From JAGPUQ01 sp050179115 (GTDB lineage: Bacteria > Pseudomonadota > Gammaproteobacteria > Pseudomonadales > Porticoccaceae), in assembly GCA_050179115.1 (NCBI GenBank), contig JBFXFL010000008.1, positions 7,747 to 71,746 of the forward strand: a stretch of 64,000 nucleotides of DNA, in the 5' to 3' direction. Both the position numbers and the translations under genes were made by a program. Below, in pieces: positions 43,475-52,688 of the stretch. Position 1 is the stretch's first letter. Every line of letters starts with the position of its first letter. The notes under the pieces were generated by a model. That model did no database searches. It was not told where the DNA came from and was given only the letters and a program-made list of their open reading frames with translations.

Positions 43475-46036
43475 TCACACCCAGAGCATGCGACCCATCT
43501 CGAACGGATGGGCGAGCAACTCGTGGTGGGGGTAGACCCGCAGCATGTAGGACTGCAGGCCCGGGGCTGTCGGTTTGAGTTCGATGCAAAACAGGGCGCG
43601 GCCGTCCGCTGTGTTACCGCAGTGACGCAAGGCGTGGTGCGACCGGGGACTGAACTCACCCTCCCGCGATTCCACTCCCAGCACGCAATCCACCACCAGG
43701 TCAGCCGGAGTCAGAGTCCCCAGCTCCACCGCCACCCGGATGGGCAGCGCTTCGTCCGAGAGAACATCGGTCAGGGGCACATCCAGACGCTCGATCCTGA
43801 CCGCGGGCCAGCCGGTGCTGATTTTTTTCTTCCAGGCCGCGAGGGACTTCGCTCCTGCCCAGTCATTCGCAGCCACCCGCTCACCCTGGCGGCTCGCCGG
43901 CAGATAGTGCTCGCGCACATAGTCGGCCACCATGCGTTCGGCATTGAAACGGGGAATGGTGGTTTTCATCGCCGCCTTGGCGCGCACTACCCAGCGGCGC
44001 GAATAGCCGTGGCTGTTGCGATCGAAATAGAGCGGCACCACCTGGCGTTCGAGCAGATCGAGCAATTCGCCGGCTTCCTCGCGGTCGCGAAATTCCTGCG
44101 AGTACTGCGGCCCATGAGGCGTGATGCCCCAGCCGTTGTCGCCGGTATGGCCCTCCGCCCACCAGCCGTCCAGCACACTCAGGTTGAGGACACCGTTGAT
44201 CGCTGCCTTCTGACCCGAGGTACCGCTCGCCTCCTGAGGGTACTGGGGGGTGTTGAGCCAGACATCCACCCCGGCGACCAGCTTGCGCGCCAGGGCAATG
44301 TCGTAGTTCTCCACGAGCAGGATCTTGCCCTCGAATTCCGGCTTGCGTGAATAATGATGGATGGCGCGAATCAGTGCCTGGCCGGGCTGATCGCTGGGGT
44401 GTGCTTTCCCCGCAAAAACAAAGACCACCGGCCGCTCGGGGTCGTTGACCAGGCGCGCCAGCCGCGCCTCATCGGAAAACACCAGGGTTGCGCGTTTGTA
44501 GGTGGCAAAGCGGCGCGCGAAACCGACCATCATGACGCCGCGCTCGCCCTGTTCGAGATGGCGGGTCATGCGGGCGATCTGCGCCTTGCTGAAGCCGTTG
44601 CGCGTCTGCTGCCGGGTAATGCGTTCGGTCAAGGCCTCCGCCAGCTTGGATTTCAGGTGCTCGCGCTGGCTCCAGAATATGTGGTCGGGAATCTCGTCGA
44701 TCTGGCGCCAATAGTCGCCATTGGACAGCTCATTGCGCCAGCTGCCGCCGAACTGCTGGTTGAAATAGACAATCCATTCCCGCGCCAGAAAGGTGGGCAC
44801 ATGGATACCGTTAGTGACATGGCGCATCGGATTTTCGGCCGGCTCGATCTGCGGCCAGATGTAGCCCTCCATGTGGGAAGCGACGCCGCCGTGAATGGCG
44901 CTGACACCGTTTTGGAACCGGGAGCCGCGCAGGGCGAGCGCAGTCATGTTGAAACGATGCTCCCCGCCCGGGCTCGCGCCCAACGCCAGAAACTCGTCCA
45001 TGGAAACATTCAGTTCGGCGACATAATGCGCCAGATAATGGCGTATCAGGCTGTGCTCGAAGAGGTCATGCCCGGCCGCCACCGGAGTGTGCGTGGTGAA
45101 TACCGTACTCGCCGCCACCGCTTCGAAGGCACTGGCGAAATCCAGCCCTTGCGCCACCAGTTCGCGACAGCGCTCGACCACCTGAAAGGCCGAATGACCC
45201 TCGTTGATATGCCATACGGTCGGCGCCAGCCCCAGTGCCCGCTGGGCCCGCACGCCGCCGATCCCGAGCACGATCTCCTGCTGAATCCGGTTGACCTCGC
45301 CGCCGCCGTAAAGCTGGTAGGTGATGGCGCGATCCTCCATCGAGTTTTGCTCGATGTCGGAATCCAGCAGATACAGCTTGATATGACCGACCTGCGCCAC
45401 CCAGACCCGCAGCCATACATCGCGCTCGGCCATGCGCACCGGGACGATCAGGGGTTTGCCCTCCTTGCAGGTGGCACAGGCGAGAGGCAGATCCTCGAAG
45501 CGGGACGGCGTGTAGCTCGCGATCTGGTTGCCTTCGGCGTCGATGGCCTGGTTGAAATACCCCCGCCGATAGAGAATCCCTACCGCGACGAAAGGCACAT
45601 CCATGTCGCTCATCGCCTTGCAGTAGTCGCCAGCCAGGATTCCCAACCCTCCAGAATAGATCGGGAAACTCTCATGGAGGCCGTATTCGGCACAGGAATA
45701 GGACACCAGATCGCGCCCCTCCTCGAGCGGGCTGCGGTCGCGATCGGCGCGATTGCGAAACTCAAGATAGCTATCGTAGGCCGACATCACACCGCGAAAA
45801 TTCTGGAGGAACACCGGATCGGACGCGGCTTTCTCCAGCCGGTCCTGCCCGACGCGACGCAGGAACACCTTGGGATTGTGACCGCACTCTTCCCAGAGTT
45901 CGCAGTCGAGCCGGAAAAACAGCGCGCGCACGCCGCGTTCCCAACTGTAGATCAGGTTGTTCGCAAGCTGCTCCAGACCCTGTAACTCGGGCGGAATACG
46001 GGGCTGGACTTCGAGCGAAAAACGGGTACCGGGCAT
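43475..46036 (-). CDS. glgP: Alpha-glucan (glycogen/maltodextrin) phosphorylase, DUF3417-containing type
   Basis: This 853-aa phosphorylase releases glucose-1-phosphate from alpha-glucan chains. It belongs to the bacterial type with an N-terminal domain (LANNLIYSWERGVRALFFRL) rather than the plant/animal type. WHINEGHSAF near 265 and the pyridoxal-phosphate lysine region SGTSGQKAAINGVLNLSVLD near 610 are conserved. It is convergent with malQ and its product feeds back to GlgC or to glycolysis. Confidence 0.93.
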   Translation of the reverse strand: MPGTRFSLEVQPRIPPELQGLEQLANNLIYSWERGVRALFFRLDCELWEECGHNPKVFLRRVGQDRLEKAASDPVFLQNFRGVMSAYDSYLEFRNRADRDRSPLEEGRDLVSYSCAEYGLHESFPIYSGGLGILAGDYCKAMSDMDVPFVAVGILYRRGYFNQAIDAEGNQIASYTPSRFEDLPLACATCKEGKPLIVPVRMAERDVWLRVWVAQVGHIKLYLLDSDIEQNSMEDRAITYQLYGGGEVNRIQQEIVLGIGGVRAQRALGLAPTVWHINEGHSAFQVVERCRELVAQGLDFASAFEAVAASTVFTTHTPVAAGHDLFEHSLIRHYLAHYVAELNVSMDEFLALGASPGGEHRFNMTALALRGSRFQNGVSAIHGGVASHMEGYIWPQIEPAENPMRHVTNGIHVPTFLAREWIVYFNQQFGGSWRNELSNGDYWRQIDEIPDHIFWSQREHLKSKLAEALTERITRQQTRNGFSKAQIARMTRHLEQGERGVMMVGFARRFATYKRATLVFSDEARLARLVNDPERPVVFVFAGKAHPSDQPGQALIRAIHHYSRKPEFEGKILLVENYDIALARKLVAGVDVWLNTPQYPQEASGTSGQKAAINGVLNLSVLDGWWAEGHTGDNGWGITPHGPQYSQEFRDREEAGELLDLLERQVVPLYFDRNSHGYSRRWVVRAKAAMKTTIPRFNAERMVADYVREHYLPASRQGERVAANDWAGAKSLAAWKKKISTGWPAVRIERLDVPLTDVLSDEALPIRVAVELGTLTPADLVVDCVLGVESREGEFSPRSHHALRHCGNTADGRALFCIELKPTAPGLQSYMLRVYPHHELLAHPFEMGRMLWV

Positions 46037-46219
46037 GGTGTCAGGCGCTTCAGTTGGCGGAGGAAAGGTGCGCGACGATTTCGCGCCGGGAACACGGAAA
46101 TGCGCTCCCGAACGTTCCCATCATAGCAGCGTGCAAGGCAAGTTCTGTGGCACGTTCCGCAGTGACAAAGCAGGCCAAACCGACCATGCTGACGGCGCCA
46201 CTCCAGCGCAGGGTAACCC

Positions 46220-47191
46220 ATGATTCTTGCCGGTGATCTCGGTGGCACCCACGCCCGGCTCGCCATCTTTCCGCGTGACCCAGGCGCTGAAGCAGCGGCG
46301 AGCGCACAGTTTGCCAGTGCCGACTACCCGAGCTTTGCCATGCTCCTGGACGCTTTCCGCGCCAGCCACCCGGATCTTGTACTGACACGCTGCGCCCTGG
46401 CCGTGGCGGGGCCGGTAATCGACGGCCGCTGCCACACCACCAACCTGCCCTGGCACCTGGACGCCCGGGAAATCGCGCTCACGCTGGGCCTGACCCCGCG
46501 TGACGTCATCCTGCTCAACGATGTGGAAGCCGCTGCGCTGGGCCTGCCGGCGGTACCGGCCGAACGCTTCGCGGTACTGCAACGCGGGGATCCGGAAGCG
46601 TGCGGCAATCAGGCGCTGATCGCCCCGGGTACCGGACTCGGCGAAGCGATCCTCTATTGGGACGGCAGACGCCACCATGCCTTCGCCACCGAGGGCGGGC
46701 ACTGCGATTTCGCGCCTCGCAACGAACTGGAAGCCGAGCTCCTGCATCACGCCGTGCGCCGGTTTCCCGCCCATGTCAGCGTTGAGCGCCTGATCTCGGG
46801 TCCCGGCATTGCCCTCATTCACGAATTTCTATGCACCCGCGATGGCAGTCATCCGGTCTGGATGCCTCCCTCAGGCGCCGATGCCAGCCCGGCGATCAGC
46901 GCCCGCGCCCTGACCGGCGTGGATCCCCTGTGCATCCAGACGTTGACGCTGTACGCGGCGCTGCTGGGTGCCGAGGCAGGGAACCTGGCGCTGAAGGCGA
47001 TGGCCGTCGGCGGGGTGATCATCGCCGGTGGCGTTGCCCCGAAAATTCTGCCCGCCCTCGCCGATGGCGTGTTGCTCGAAAATTTTCTCGCCAAGGGCCG
47101 CTTCCGGGGACTGTTGCAGCGGATACCGCTGACAATCTGCCTGGACGAACGCGCGCCGCTGCTGGGTGCCCTGCGTCGGTCCCGAGCGTGA
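46220..47191 (+). CDS. glk: Glucokinase
   Basis: Glk (323 aa) phosphorylates glucose with ATP. The phosphate-binding motif ILAGDLGGTHARLAIF is at the N-terminus, the catalytic-site region LLNDVEAAALGL near 95, APGTGLGEAIL near 135, and EGGHCDFAP near 157, all as in E. coli-type Glk. It is divergent from glgP by 183 bases and can use the glucose released by MalQ. Confidence 0.95.
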   Translation: MILAGDLGGTHARLAIFPRDPGAEAAASAQFASADYPSFAMLLDAFRASHPDLVLTRCALAVAGPVIDGRCHTTNLPWHLDAREIALTLGLTPRDVILLNDVEAAALGLPAVPAERFAVLQRGDPEACGNQALIAPGTGLGEAILYWDGRRHHAFATEGGHCDFAPRNELEAELLHHAVRRFPAHVSVERLISGPGIALIHEFLCTRDGSHPVWMPPSGADASPAISARALTGVDPLCIQTLTLYAALLGAEAGNLALKAMAVGGVIIAGGVAPKILPALADGVLLENFLAKGRFRGLLQRIPLTICLDERAPLLGALRRSRA

Positions 47192-47288
47192 CGAGGGATC
47201 GGAGGGCATCCTGAAAGAATCCTTGGCTTGCGTCCAGGCACGATCGAACGGATACTTAACTATAAGCACCGCATATCGATAGCAATCC

Positions 47289-47726
47289 ATGAGCATGGAT
47301 AAAGACAGTCTGGGCTTTCTGGTCGCCGACGTTTCGCGGCTGCTGCGTTCCGCCTTTCAGCAACGCCTCGGCGCGGGTGGGCTGACCTTCATGCAGGCGC
47401 GAACATTGGTCTATGTGTCGCGCCACGAGGGCGTGCGCCAGAACCAGCTGGCGGAGCTGCTGGAAACCCAGCCCATCACGCTGGTCCACATCATCGATCA
47501 GCTCGAAGCCCGCCGACTGGTCAAGCGCGTCACCGACACTCGCGACCGGCGCGCCAAGCTGATTTATCTTGCGCCCGCATCCCAGCCTGTGCTCGACGCG
47601 GTCGAGGCGGTGGTCGAAGCCATCCGCAGCGACGCCATGCTGGGCTTGGATGCCCAGGAAGCCAACTTCGCGATGGCGGCACTGTACCGTATGCGTGAGA
47701 ACCTGAACCCGGAAAGCTGTACCTGA
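47289..47726 (+). CDS. MarR-family transcriptional regulator
   Basis: The 145-aa protein has the winged-helix fold of MarR: QARTLVYVSRHEGVRQNQLA and ELLETQPITLVHIIDQLEAR form the helix-turn-helix, and RRLVKRVTDTRDRRAKLIYL the wing with the conserved DxRxR. The flanking helices would dimerise. It lies 97 bases after glk on the same strand. The spacer is AT-rich just before the start (aacTATAAGc), a possible promoter and self-regulatory site. Target genes and ligand are unknown. Confidence 0.93.
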   Translation: MSMDKDSLGFLVADVSRLLRSAFQQRLGAGGLTFMQARTLVYVSRHEGVRQNQLAELLETQPITLVHIIDQLEARRLVKRVTDTRDRRAKLIYLAPASQPVLDAVEAVVEAIRSDAMLGLDAQEANFAMAALYRMRENLNPESCT

Positions 47727-47757
47727 GGGATAGCGGCGGATGGCGCGGACAACGCAT

Positions 47758-47787
47758 CGGCCGGAAGCGCCGCAGCGCTTCCGGCCG
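47758..47787. terminator. Bidirectional hairpin terminator between marR-type gene and sucD
   Basis: CGGCCGGAAGCGC and GCGCTTCCGGCCG are perfect 13-base arms around the 4-base loop CGCA. It lies between two convergent genes and can serve both. No long T run is present on either side. Confidence 0.75.
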
Positions 47788-47803
47788 CGCGATTATCGAT
47801 CGA

Positions 47804-48679
47804 TCACCGCCAACCGGTGATTTCCTTGAGGGCTTCACCGATATCCGCCAGGCTGCGCACGGTCTTCACCCCGGCATCCTCGAGCGCGGCAAATTTCTCC
47901 GCCGCAGTCCCCTTGCCGCCGGCAATGATGGCGCCGGCATGGCCCATACGCTTGCCGGCCGGCGCGGTAACGCCCGCAATGTAGGAGACCACCGGCTTGG
48001 TGACATGCGCCTTGATGTAAGCCGCTGCTTCTTCTTCCGCTGAACCGCCGATCTCGCCGATCATCACGATGGCCTCGGTCTGCGGATCATTCTGAAACAG
48101 TCCAAGGATATCGATGAAGCTGGAGCCGGCGATGGGATCGCCGCCGATACCGACGCAGGTCGATTGCCCGAAGCCGTAGTCGGTGGTCTGCTTGACCGCT
48201 TCGTAAGTAAGAGTGCCGGAGCGCGATACCACGCCGACCTTGCCCGGTAAATGGATATGGCCGGGCATGATGCCGATCTTGCAGGCGCCCGGCGTGATCA
48301 CGCCCGGGCAGTTGGGACCGATCAGACGCACACCCAGCTCGTCGCACTTCACCTTGCACTCGAGCATGTCGAGGGTGGGAATCCCTTCCGTGATGCAGAC
48401 CACCAGCTTCACGCCGGAATTGGCCGCCTCCAGAATCGAATCCTTGCAGAACGCCGCCGGCACATAGATCACGGAAGCATCCGCGCCGGTGGCCGCGACC
48501 GCGTCGGCGACCGTGTTGAACACCGGCAATCCCAGATGTTTTTGTCCGCCCTTGCCGGGTGTGATGCCGCCCACCAGCTTGGTGCCATAGGCGAGGGCCT
48601 GCTCGGAATGCAGGGTGCCCTGGGCGCCGGTGAAACCCTGACAGATAACCCTGGTGTTCTTGTCGATCAGAATGCTCAT
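47804..48679 (-). CDS. sucD: Succinyl-CoA synthetase, alpha subunit
   Basis: SucD (291 aa) carries the CoA-binding domain and the phosphohistidine of succinyl-CoA synthetase. The N-terminus reads VICQGFTGAQGTLHSEQA, GGQKHLGLPVFNTVADAV follows, and the active-site His is in GKRMGHAGAIIAGGKGTA near residue 250. It overlaps sucC by 4 bases and is the last gene of the sdh-suc operon. Confidence 0.97.
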   Translation of the reverse strand: MSILIDKNTRVICQGFTGAQGTLHSEQALAYGTKLVGGITPGKGGQKHLGLPVFNTVADAVAATGADASVIYVPAAFCKDSILEAANSGVKLVVCITEGIPTLDMLECKVKCDELGVRLIGPNCPGVITPGACKIGIMPGHIHLPGKVGVVSRSGTLTYEAVKQTTDYGFGQSTCVGIGGDPIAGSSFIDILGLFQNDPQTEAIVMIGEIGGSAEEEAAAYIKAHVTKPVVSYIAGVTAPAGKRMGHAGAIIAGGKGTAAEKFAALEDAGVKTVRSLADIGEALKEITGWR

Positions 48680-49845
48680 GCGCCCTTCTCCGCCGCTGCT
48701 ACCACCCGCTGCGCCGCGTCCGTCAGACTGGTCGCGGCAATGATGTTGAGTCCGCTGTCGGCCAACAGCTTACTGCCCAGGTCGGCATTGTTGCCTTCGA
48801 GGCGGACGACCACGGGCACCTTCACGCCCACTTCCTGGACCGCGCCGATAATGCCCTCGGCGATCAGATCGCAACGGACGATGCCGCCGAAGATGTTCAC
48901 CAGCACCGCCTTTACCTTGGCATCGGAGAGAATGATCTTGAAGGCTTCGGTTACGCGCTCCTTGGTCGCGCCGCCACCCACGTCGAGGAAGTTGGCGGGC
49001 TGTCCGCCATGGTGCTGCACGATGTCCATGGTGCCCATGGCCAGACCGGCGCCATTGACCATGCAACCGATGTTGCCGTCGAGCGCCACATAGTTGAGAT
49101 CCCACTGCGCGGCCTGGGCCTCGCGCGCATCATCCTGACTGGGGTCGTGCATCGCCTTGATGGCGGGCTGCCGGTAGAGCGCGTTGCCATCCACCGTGAT
49201 TTTGGCGTCCAGACAATGCAGGTTGCCGGCCGCCGTTATGACCAGGGGATTGACTTCGATCAGCGCCAGATCCTTGTCCTTGAACAGCTTCGCCAGGCCC
49301 AGAAAAATTTTGGTGAACTGGCCGATCTGATCGCCGCTGAGCCCCAACTTGAATGCCAGCTCGCGCGCCTGATAGGGCTGTGCGCCGGTGAGCGGATCGA
49401 TGGTCGCCTTCAGGATTTTCTCGGGAGTTTCGTGGGCCACTTTTTCGATTTCGACGCCACCCTCTGTGGACGCCATGAACACAATACGGCGGCTCGCGCG
49501 ATCCACGACCGCGCCGAGATAGAGCTCCCGCGCGATATCGGTACAGGTTTCCACCAGAATGCGGCTGACCGGCTGGCCATTGGCGTCGGTCTGATAGGTT
49601 ACCAGCCGCTGGCCCAGCCATTTTTCGGCGAACGCGCGGGCTTCCTGCGCGGATTCCACCAGCTTGACGCCGCCGGCCTTGCCGCGGCCACCCGCGTGGA
49701 CCTGCGCTTTCACCACCCAGCGGTTGCCGCCGATGGTCGCGGTCGCCGCGGCCGCTTCCGCGGCCGTGCTTGCGGCGACGCCCTTGGACACGGGCAAGCC
49801 GTATTCGGCAAACAACTGTTTGCCCTGATATTCATGCAGATTCAT
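48676..49845 (-). CDS. sucC: Succinyl-CoA synthetase, beta subunit
   Basis: SucC (389 aa) is the nucleotide-binding subunit with an ATP-grasp domain. It starts MNLHEYQGKQLFAEYGLPVS, followed by WVVKAQVHAGGRGKAGGVKL, and has ALDGNIGCMVNGAGLAMGTM near 260 and VLVNIFGGIVRCDLIAEGI near 315. GGAAGG lies before the ATG. The spacer to lpd contains two A-rich tracts on the plus strand. Confidence 0.97.
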   Translation of the reverse strand: MNLHEYQGKQLFAEYGLPVSKGVAASTAAEAAAATATIGGNRWVVKAQVHAGGRGKAGGVKLVESAQEARAFAEKWLGQRLVTYQTDANGQPVSRILVETCTDIARELYLGAVVDRASRRIVFMASTEGGVEIEKVAHETPEKILKATIDPLTGAQPYQARELAFKLGLSGDQIGQFTKIFLGLAKLFKDKDLALIEVNPLVITAAGNLHCLDAKITVDGNALYRQPAIKAMHDPSQDDAREAQAAQWDLNYVALDGNIGCMVNGAGLAMGTMDIVQHHGGQPANFLDVGGGATKERVTEAFKIILSDAKVKAVLVNIFGGIVRCDLIAEGIIGAVQEVGVKVPVVVRLEGNNADLGSKLLADSGLNIIAATSLTDAAQRVVAAAEKGA

Positions 49846-49945
49846 AGCAGCCTTCCCGTTGCTGGGCCTTGGTTGTGAAAAAAATGGTTGCCAAAAAAAT
49901 GGCGTTTCTAGCTTGAAACCCTATCTGGTTTGAAACCCCATGTTG

Positions 49946-51391
49946 TTATTTCTTGCGCGCTCGCCGATTGGCGACGTGGATGGCATGCCCGTTGACCGCC
50001 AGGGCCGCCTCGTGGAGGGCCTCCGAGAAGGTCGGATGGGAGAACACCATCATGCCGAGATCTTCGGCGCTGGTGCCGAACTCCATCGCAATGGCTGCCT
50101 GCTGCACCAGTTCAGCGGCAGACGGACCGATGACATGACAGCCGAGAACGCGGTCGGTATCGGCGTGGACCAGCAGTTTGACCAACCCGCCGCCAGCATC
50201 CGCCGCCAGCGCCCGCGCGTTGGCCGCGAAGGGGAACGTGCCCACCTTGTAGGGTTCGCCCGACTGCTTGAGCTGCTCCTCGGTCAAGCCCACCGCCGCC
50301 ACTTCCGGGTGGGTATAGATCACGTTGGGAATCACGGCATAATTCATCTGGGTCTTTTGCCCGGCGATGCGCTCGGCCACCATGACGCCTTCTTCCGAGC
50401 CCTTGTGGGCCAGCATGGGACCGCGCACGACGTCACCCACCGCCCAGACGCCGGGAGCATTGGTGGCGCAGGTGTCATCGACAAACACCAGGCCCCGCTC
50501 GTCCAGATTGACGCCACTGTCCGGCGCCAACAGGTCGAGGGTGTTGGGACGCCGCCCCACGCAGACGATCAGCTTGTCAAAGGTTTCCTTGTGCTCGGTA
50601 CCATCGGACGCTAGATAGGTGACCTCCACCTTGCTGCGCCCCGCCGCAGTACCCGTGACGCGACAACCCATGCGGATGTCGAGTCCCTGGGCGACCAGTA
50701 CCTTGCGGGCCTCGCGGGCGATTTGCTGATCGATGATGGACAGGAAAACATCCAGAGCTTCCAGCAACACCACCTCGGCGCCGAGCCGCCTCCAGACGCT
50801 GCCCAGTTCGAGGCCGATCACGCCGGCGCCGATTATGCCGAGACGTTTGGGAACCTTGTCGATGGTGAGGGCGCCGGTGGAGTTGACGATCAGTTTGTCG
50901 TCCACGGGAGCCACCGGAATATCGATCGGCTGGGAGCCGGTGGCAAGCACGACGTGGTCGGCTTCCAGCACCTGGACCGCACCCTCGGCAGCGGTGAATT
51001 CGACCTTGCGACCGGCCAGTAGCTTGCCGCTGCCGGCCAACAGGGTAACGCCGTTGCCCTTGAACAGGGCAGCGATACCGCCGGTCAACTGGTTAACGAT
51101 CGCGTCCTTGCGCGCCATCATGGCTGGCACATCCAGCTTGACGCCGCTGACCGAAATCCCGTGGTGCTGGAGTCCCGTACTGACCTCGGCGTACTTTTGC
51201 GAGCTGTCCAGCAGGGTCTTGGACGGTATGCACCCCACGTTCAGGCAGGTGCCGCCCAGCGCGGCTTTACCCTCGGGGTTGCGGTAGCGCTCGATGCAGG
51301 CCACCGAGAGCCCCAGTTGCGCCGCGCGAATCGCGCAGACGTAGCCAGCAGGACCCCCGCCAATCACCACGACATCGTATTTTGTGTTCAT
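49946..51391 (-). CDS. lpd: Dihydrolipoyl dehydrogenase (E3)
   Basis: Lpd (481 aa) reoxidises the lipoyl group of the 2-oxoglutarate dehydrogenase complex, passing electrons to NAD+. It has the FAD motif VVIGGGPAGYVCAIRAAQLG, the redox disulfide in GGTCLNVGCIPSKTLLD (Cys residues near 49 and 54), the NAD motif IGAGVIGLELGSVW near 185, and the C-terminal HPTFSEALHEAAL with the catalytic His-Glu. Its position between sucB and sucC matches Pseudomonas. Confidence 0.97.
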   Translation of the reverse strand: MNTKYDVVVIGGGPAGYVCAIRAAQLGLSVACIERYRNPEGKAALGGTCLNVGCIPSKTLLDSSQKYAEVSTGLQHHGISVSGVKLDVPAMMARKDAIVNQLTGGIAALFKGNGVTLLAGSGKLLAGRKVEFTAAEGAVQVLEADHVVLATGSQPIDIPVAPVDDKLIVNSTGALTIDKVPKRLGIIGAGVIGLELGSVWRRLGAEVVLLEALDVFLSIIDQQIAREARKVLVAQGLDIRMGCRVTGTAAGRSKVEVTYLASDGTEHKETFDKLIVCVGRRPNTLDLLAPDSGVNLDERGLVFVDDTCATNAPGVWAVGDVVRGPMLAHKGSEEGVMVAERIAGQKTQMNYAVIPNVIYTHPEVAAVGLTEEQLKQSGEPYKVGTFPFAANARALAADAGGGLVKLLVHADTDRVLGCHVIGPSAAELVQQAAIAMEFGTSAEDLGMMVFSHPTFSEALHEAALAVNGHAIHVANRRARKK

Positions 51392-51422
51392 AAAAATACC
51401 AATAAAATCAATTAAATAAAAT
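51392..51422 (-). promoter_or_regulatory. AT-rich leader of lpd without a Shine-Dalgarno sequence
   Basis: Between the sucB stop and the lpd start 28 of 31 bases are A or T, far from the surrounding GC-rich composition. On the coding strand it is U-rich (TTTTATTGGTATTTTT before ATG) and has no clear ribosome-binding site, which suggests an unstructured, S1-dependent start. Confidence 0.6.
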
Positions 51423-52652
51423 TCATATTTGCAGCAGTATCTTGGCCGGATATTCGATCATCTCCTTGATCGCCACCAGGAAGCGCACCGCGTCGCGGCC
51501 ATCGATGAGGCGGTGGTCATAGGAGAGCGCGAGATACATCATGGGACGCACCACGACCTGCCCGTTCTCCACCACGGCGCGCTCCTTGATGGCGTGCATG
51601 CCCAGAATCGCCGCCTGGGGCGGATTCAGGATCGGCGTCGACAGCATCGAGCCGAACACGCCGCCATTGGTGATGGTAAAGGTGCCACCGGTCATCTCCT
51701 CCATGGTGAGCTTGTTATCGCGCGCCCGCGTGCCGAAGTCGGCAATCTTGCTTTCGATTTCCGCGATGGCCAGGTGCTCGGCGCTGCGCAACACGGGCAC
51801 CACCAGACCACGATCCGTGGCGACGGCAACCCCGATGTCCTGGTAGCCGTGATACACCACGTCATTGCCGTCGATGGACGCATTGACCTGGGGAAAACGT
51901 TTCAACGCCTCCACCGAAGCCTTGACGAAAAAGCCCATGAAGCCAAGCCGCACACCGTTATGAACCCTGGCGAATTCGTCCTTGTACTGGGCCCGTACGT
52001 CGATGATCCGATGCATGTCCACTTCGTTGAAGGTGGTCAGCATCGCGGTGGTGTGAGTCACCTCCAGCAGGCGTTCGGCGATACGGGCGCGCATGCGGGT
52101 CATGGGCACCCGGCGCTCGATACGCTCGCCTAGCGCGGGGGCGGTTTCCGGTGCGCAAACCGTGAACTCGGCGTTGCGTTCGGGTGCTGGCTGGGAAGCG
52201 TGGGCAGGCGCGGCTGCAACTCCGGGGCGGTGCCCCACCACATCCTCTTTGGTGATACGGCCGTCGCGGCCAGTCCCTGCGACCTGACTCAGATCCACAC
52301 CCTGTTCCGCGGCAATTTTTCGCGCGGCGGGACTTGCGGTCACCGGCGCCGCAGTGGCGGCGCCGGACGCAACTGCGGGAGCCGTGGCGGGTATCGGCGC
52401 GACGCCGCCTCCCGCGCCGGCCACGAACCGCGCCAGCAGGTCGCCGGTATGGACGATGGTCTGCTCGGGCAGCAGGATCTCCGCCAGGCTCCCATCGGCG
52501 GGTGCCACCACCTCAAGCACCACCTTGTCGGTTTCAACATCCACCAGCACCTGGTCGCGGGCCACCGGCTCGCCCGGGCGCTTGTGCCATTTCGCGATGG
52601 TGCCTTCCAGGATCGACTCGGGAAAGGTCGGGGTAACGATATCGATAGTCAT
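51423..52652 (-). CDS. sucB: Dihydrolipoyllysine succinyltransferase (E2 of 2-oxoglutarate dehydrogenase)
   Basis: SucB (409 aa) has the lipoyl domain with the modified lysine in VDVETDKVVLEV (near residue 43), a Pro/Ala-rich linker, the E3/E1-binding domain SPAARKIAAEQGVDLSQVAG (near 110-130), a second linker, and the catalytic domain with MTGGTFTITNGGVFGS and the active-site LSYDHRLIDGRDAVRFL near the end. The ATG at 52652 has GGAAG 8 bases upstream. Confidence 0.97.
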   Translation of the reverse strand: MTIDIVTPTFPESILEGTIAKWHKRPGEPVARDQVLVDVETDKVVLEVVAPADGSLAEILLPEQTIVHTGDLLARFVAGAGGGVAPIPATAPAVASGAATAAPVTASPAARKIAAEQGVDLSQVAGTGRDGRITKEDVVGHRPGVAAAPAHASQPAPERNAEFTVCAPETAPALGERIERRVPMTRMRARIAERLLEVTHTTAMLTTFNEVDMHRIIDVRAQYKDEFARVHNGVRLGFMGFFVKASVEALKRFPQVNASIDGNDVVYHGYQDIGVAVATDRGLVVPVLRSAEHLAIAEIESKIADFGTRARDNKLTMEEMTGGTFTITNGGVFGSMLSTPILNPPQAAILGMHAIKERAVVENGQVVVRPMMYLALSYDHRLIDGRDAVRFLVAIKEMIEYPAKILLQI

Positions 52653-52688
52653 CAATGAGACTTCCATGCGGTCAACAACTTTGGCACG

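Noticed and set aside
44354..45985. 543-codon plus-strand open frame inside glgP
   Set aside because: It is fully antisense to a phosphorylase with intact motifs and has no family features of its own.
49846..49945. Repeated A tracts and TTGAAACCC copies in the sucC-lpd spacer
   Set aside because: The repeats are short (about 9-10 bases), only two copies each, and no CRISPR-like or mobile-element structure is present.
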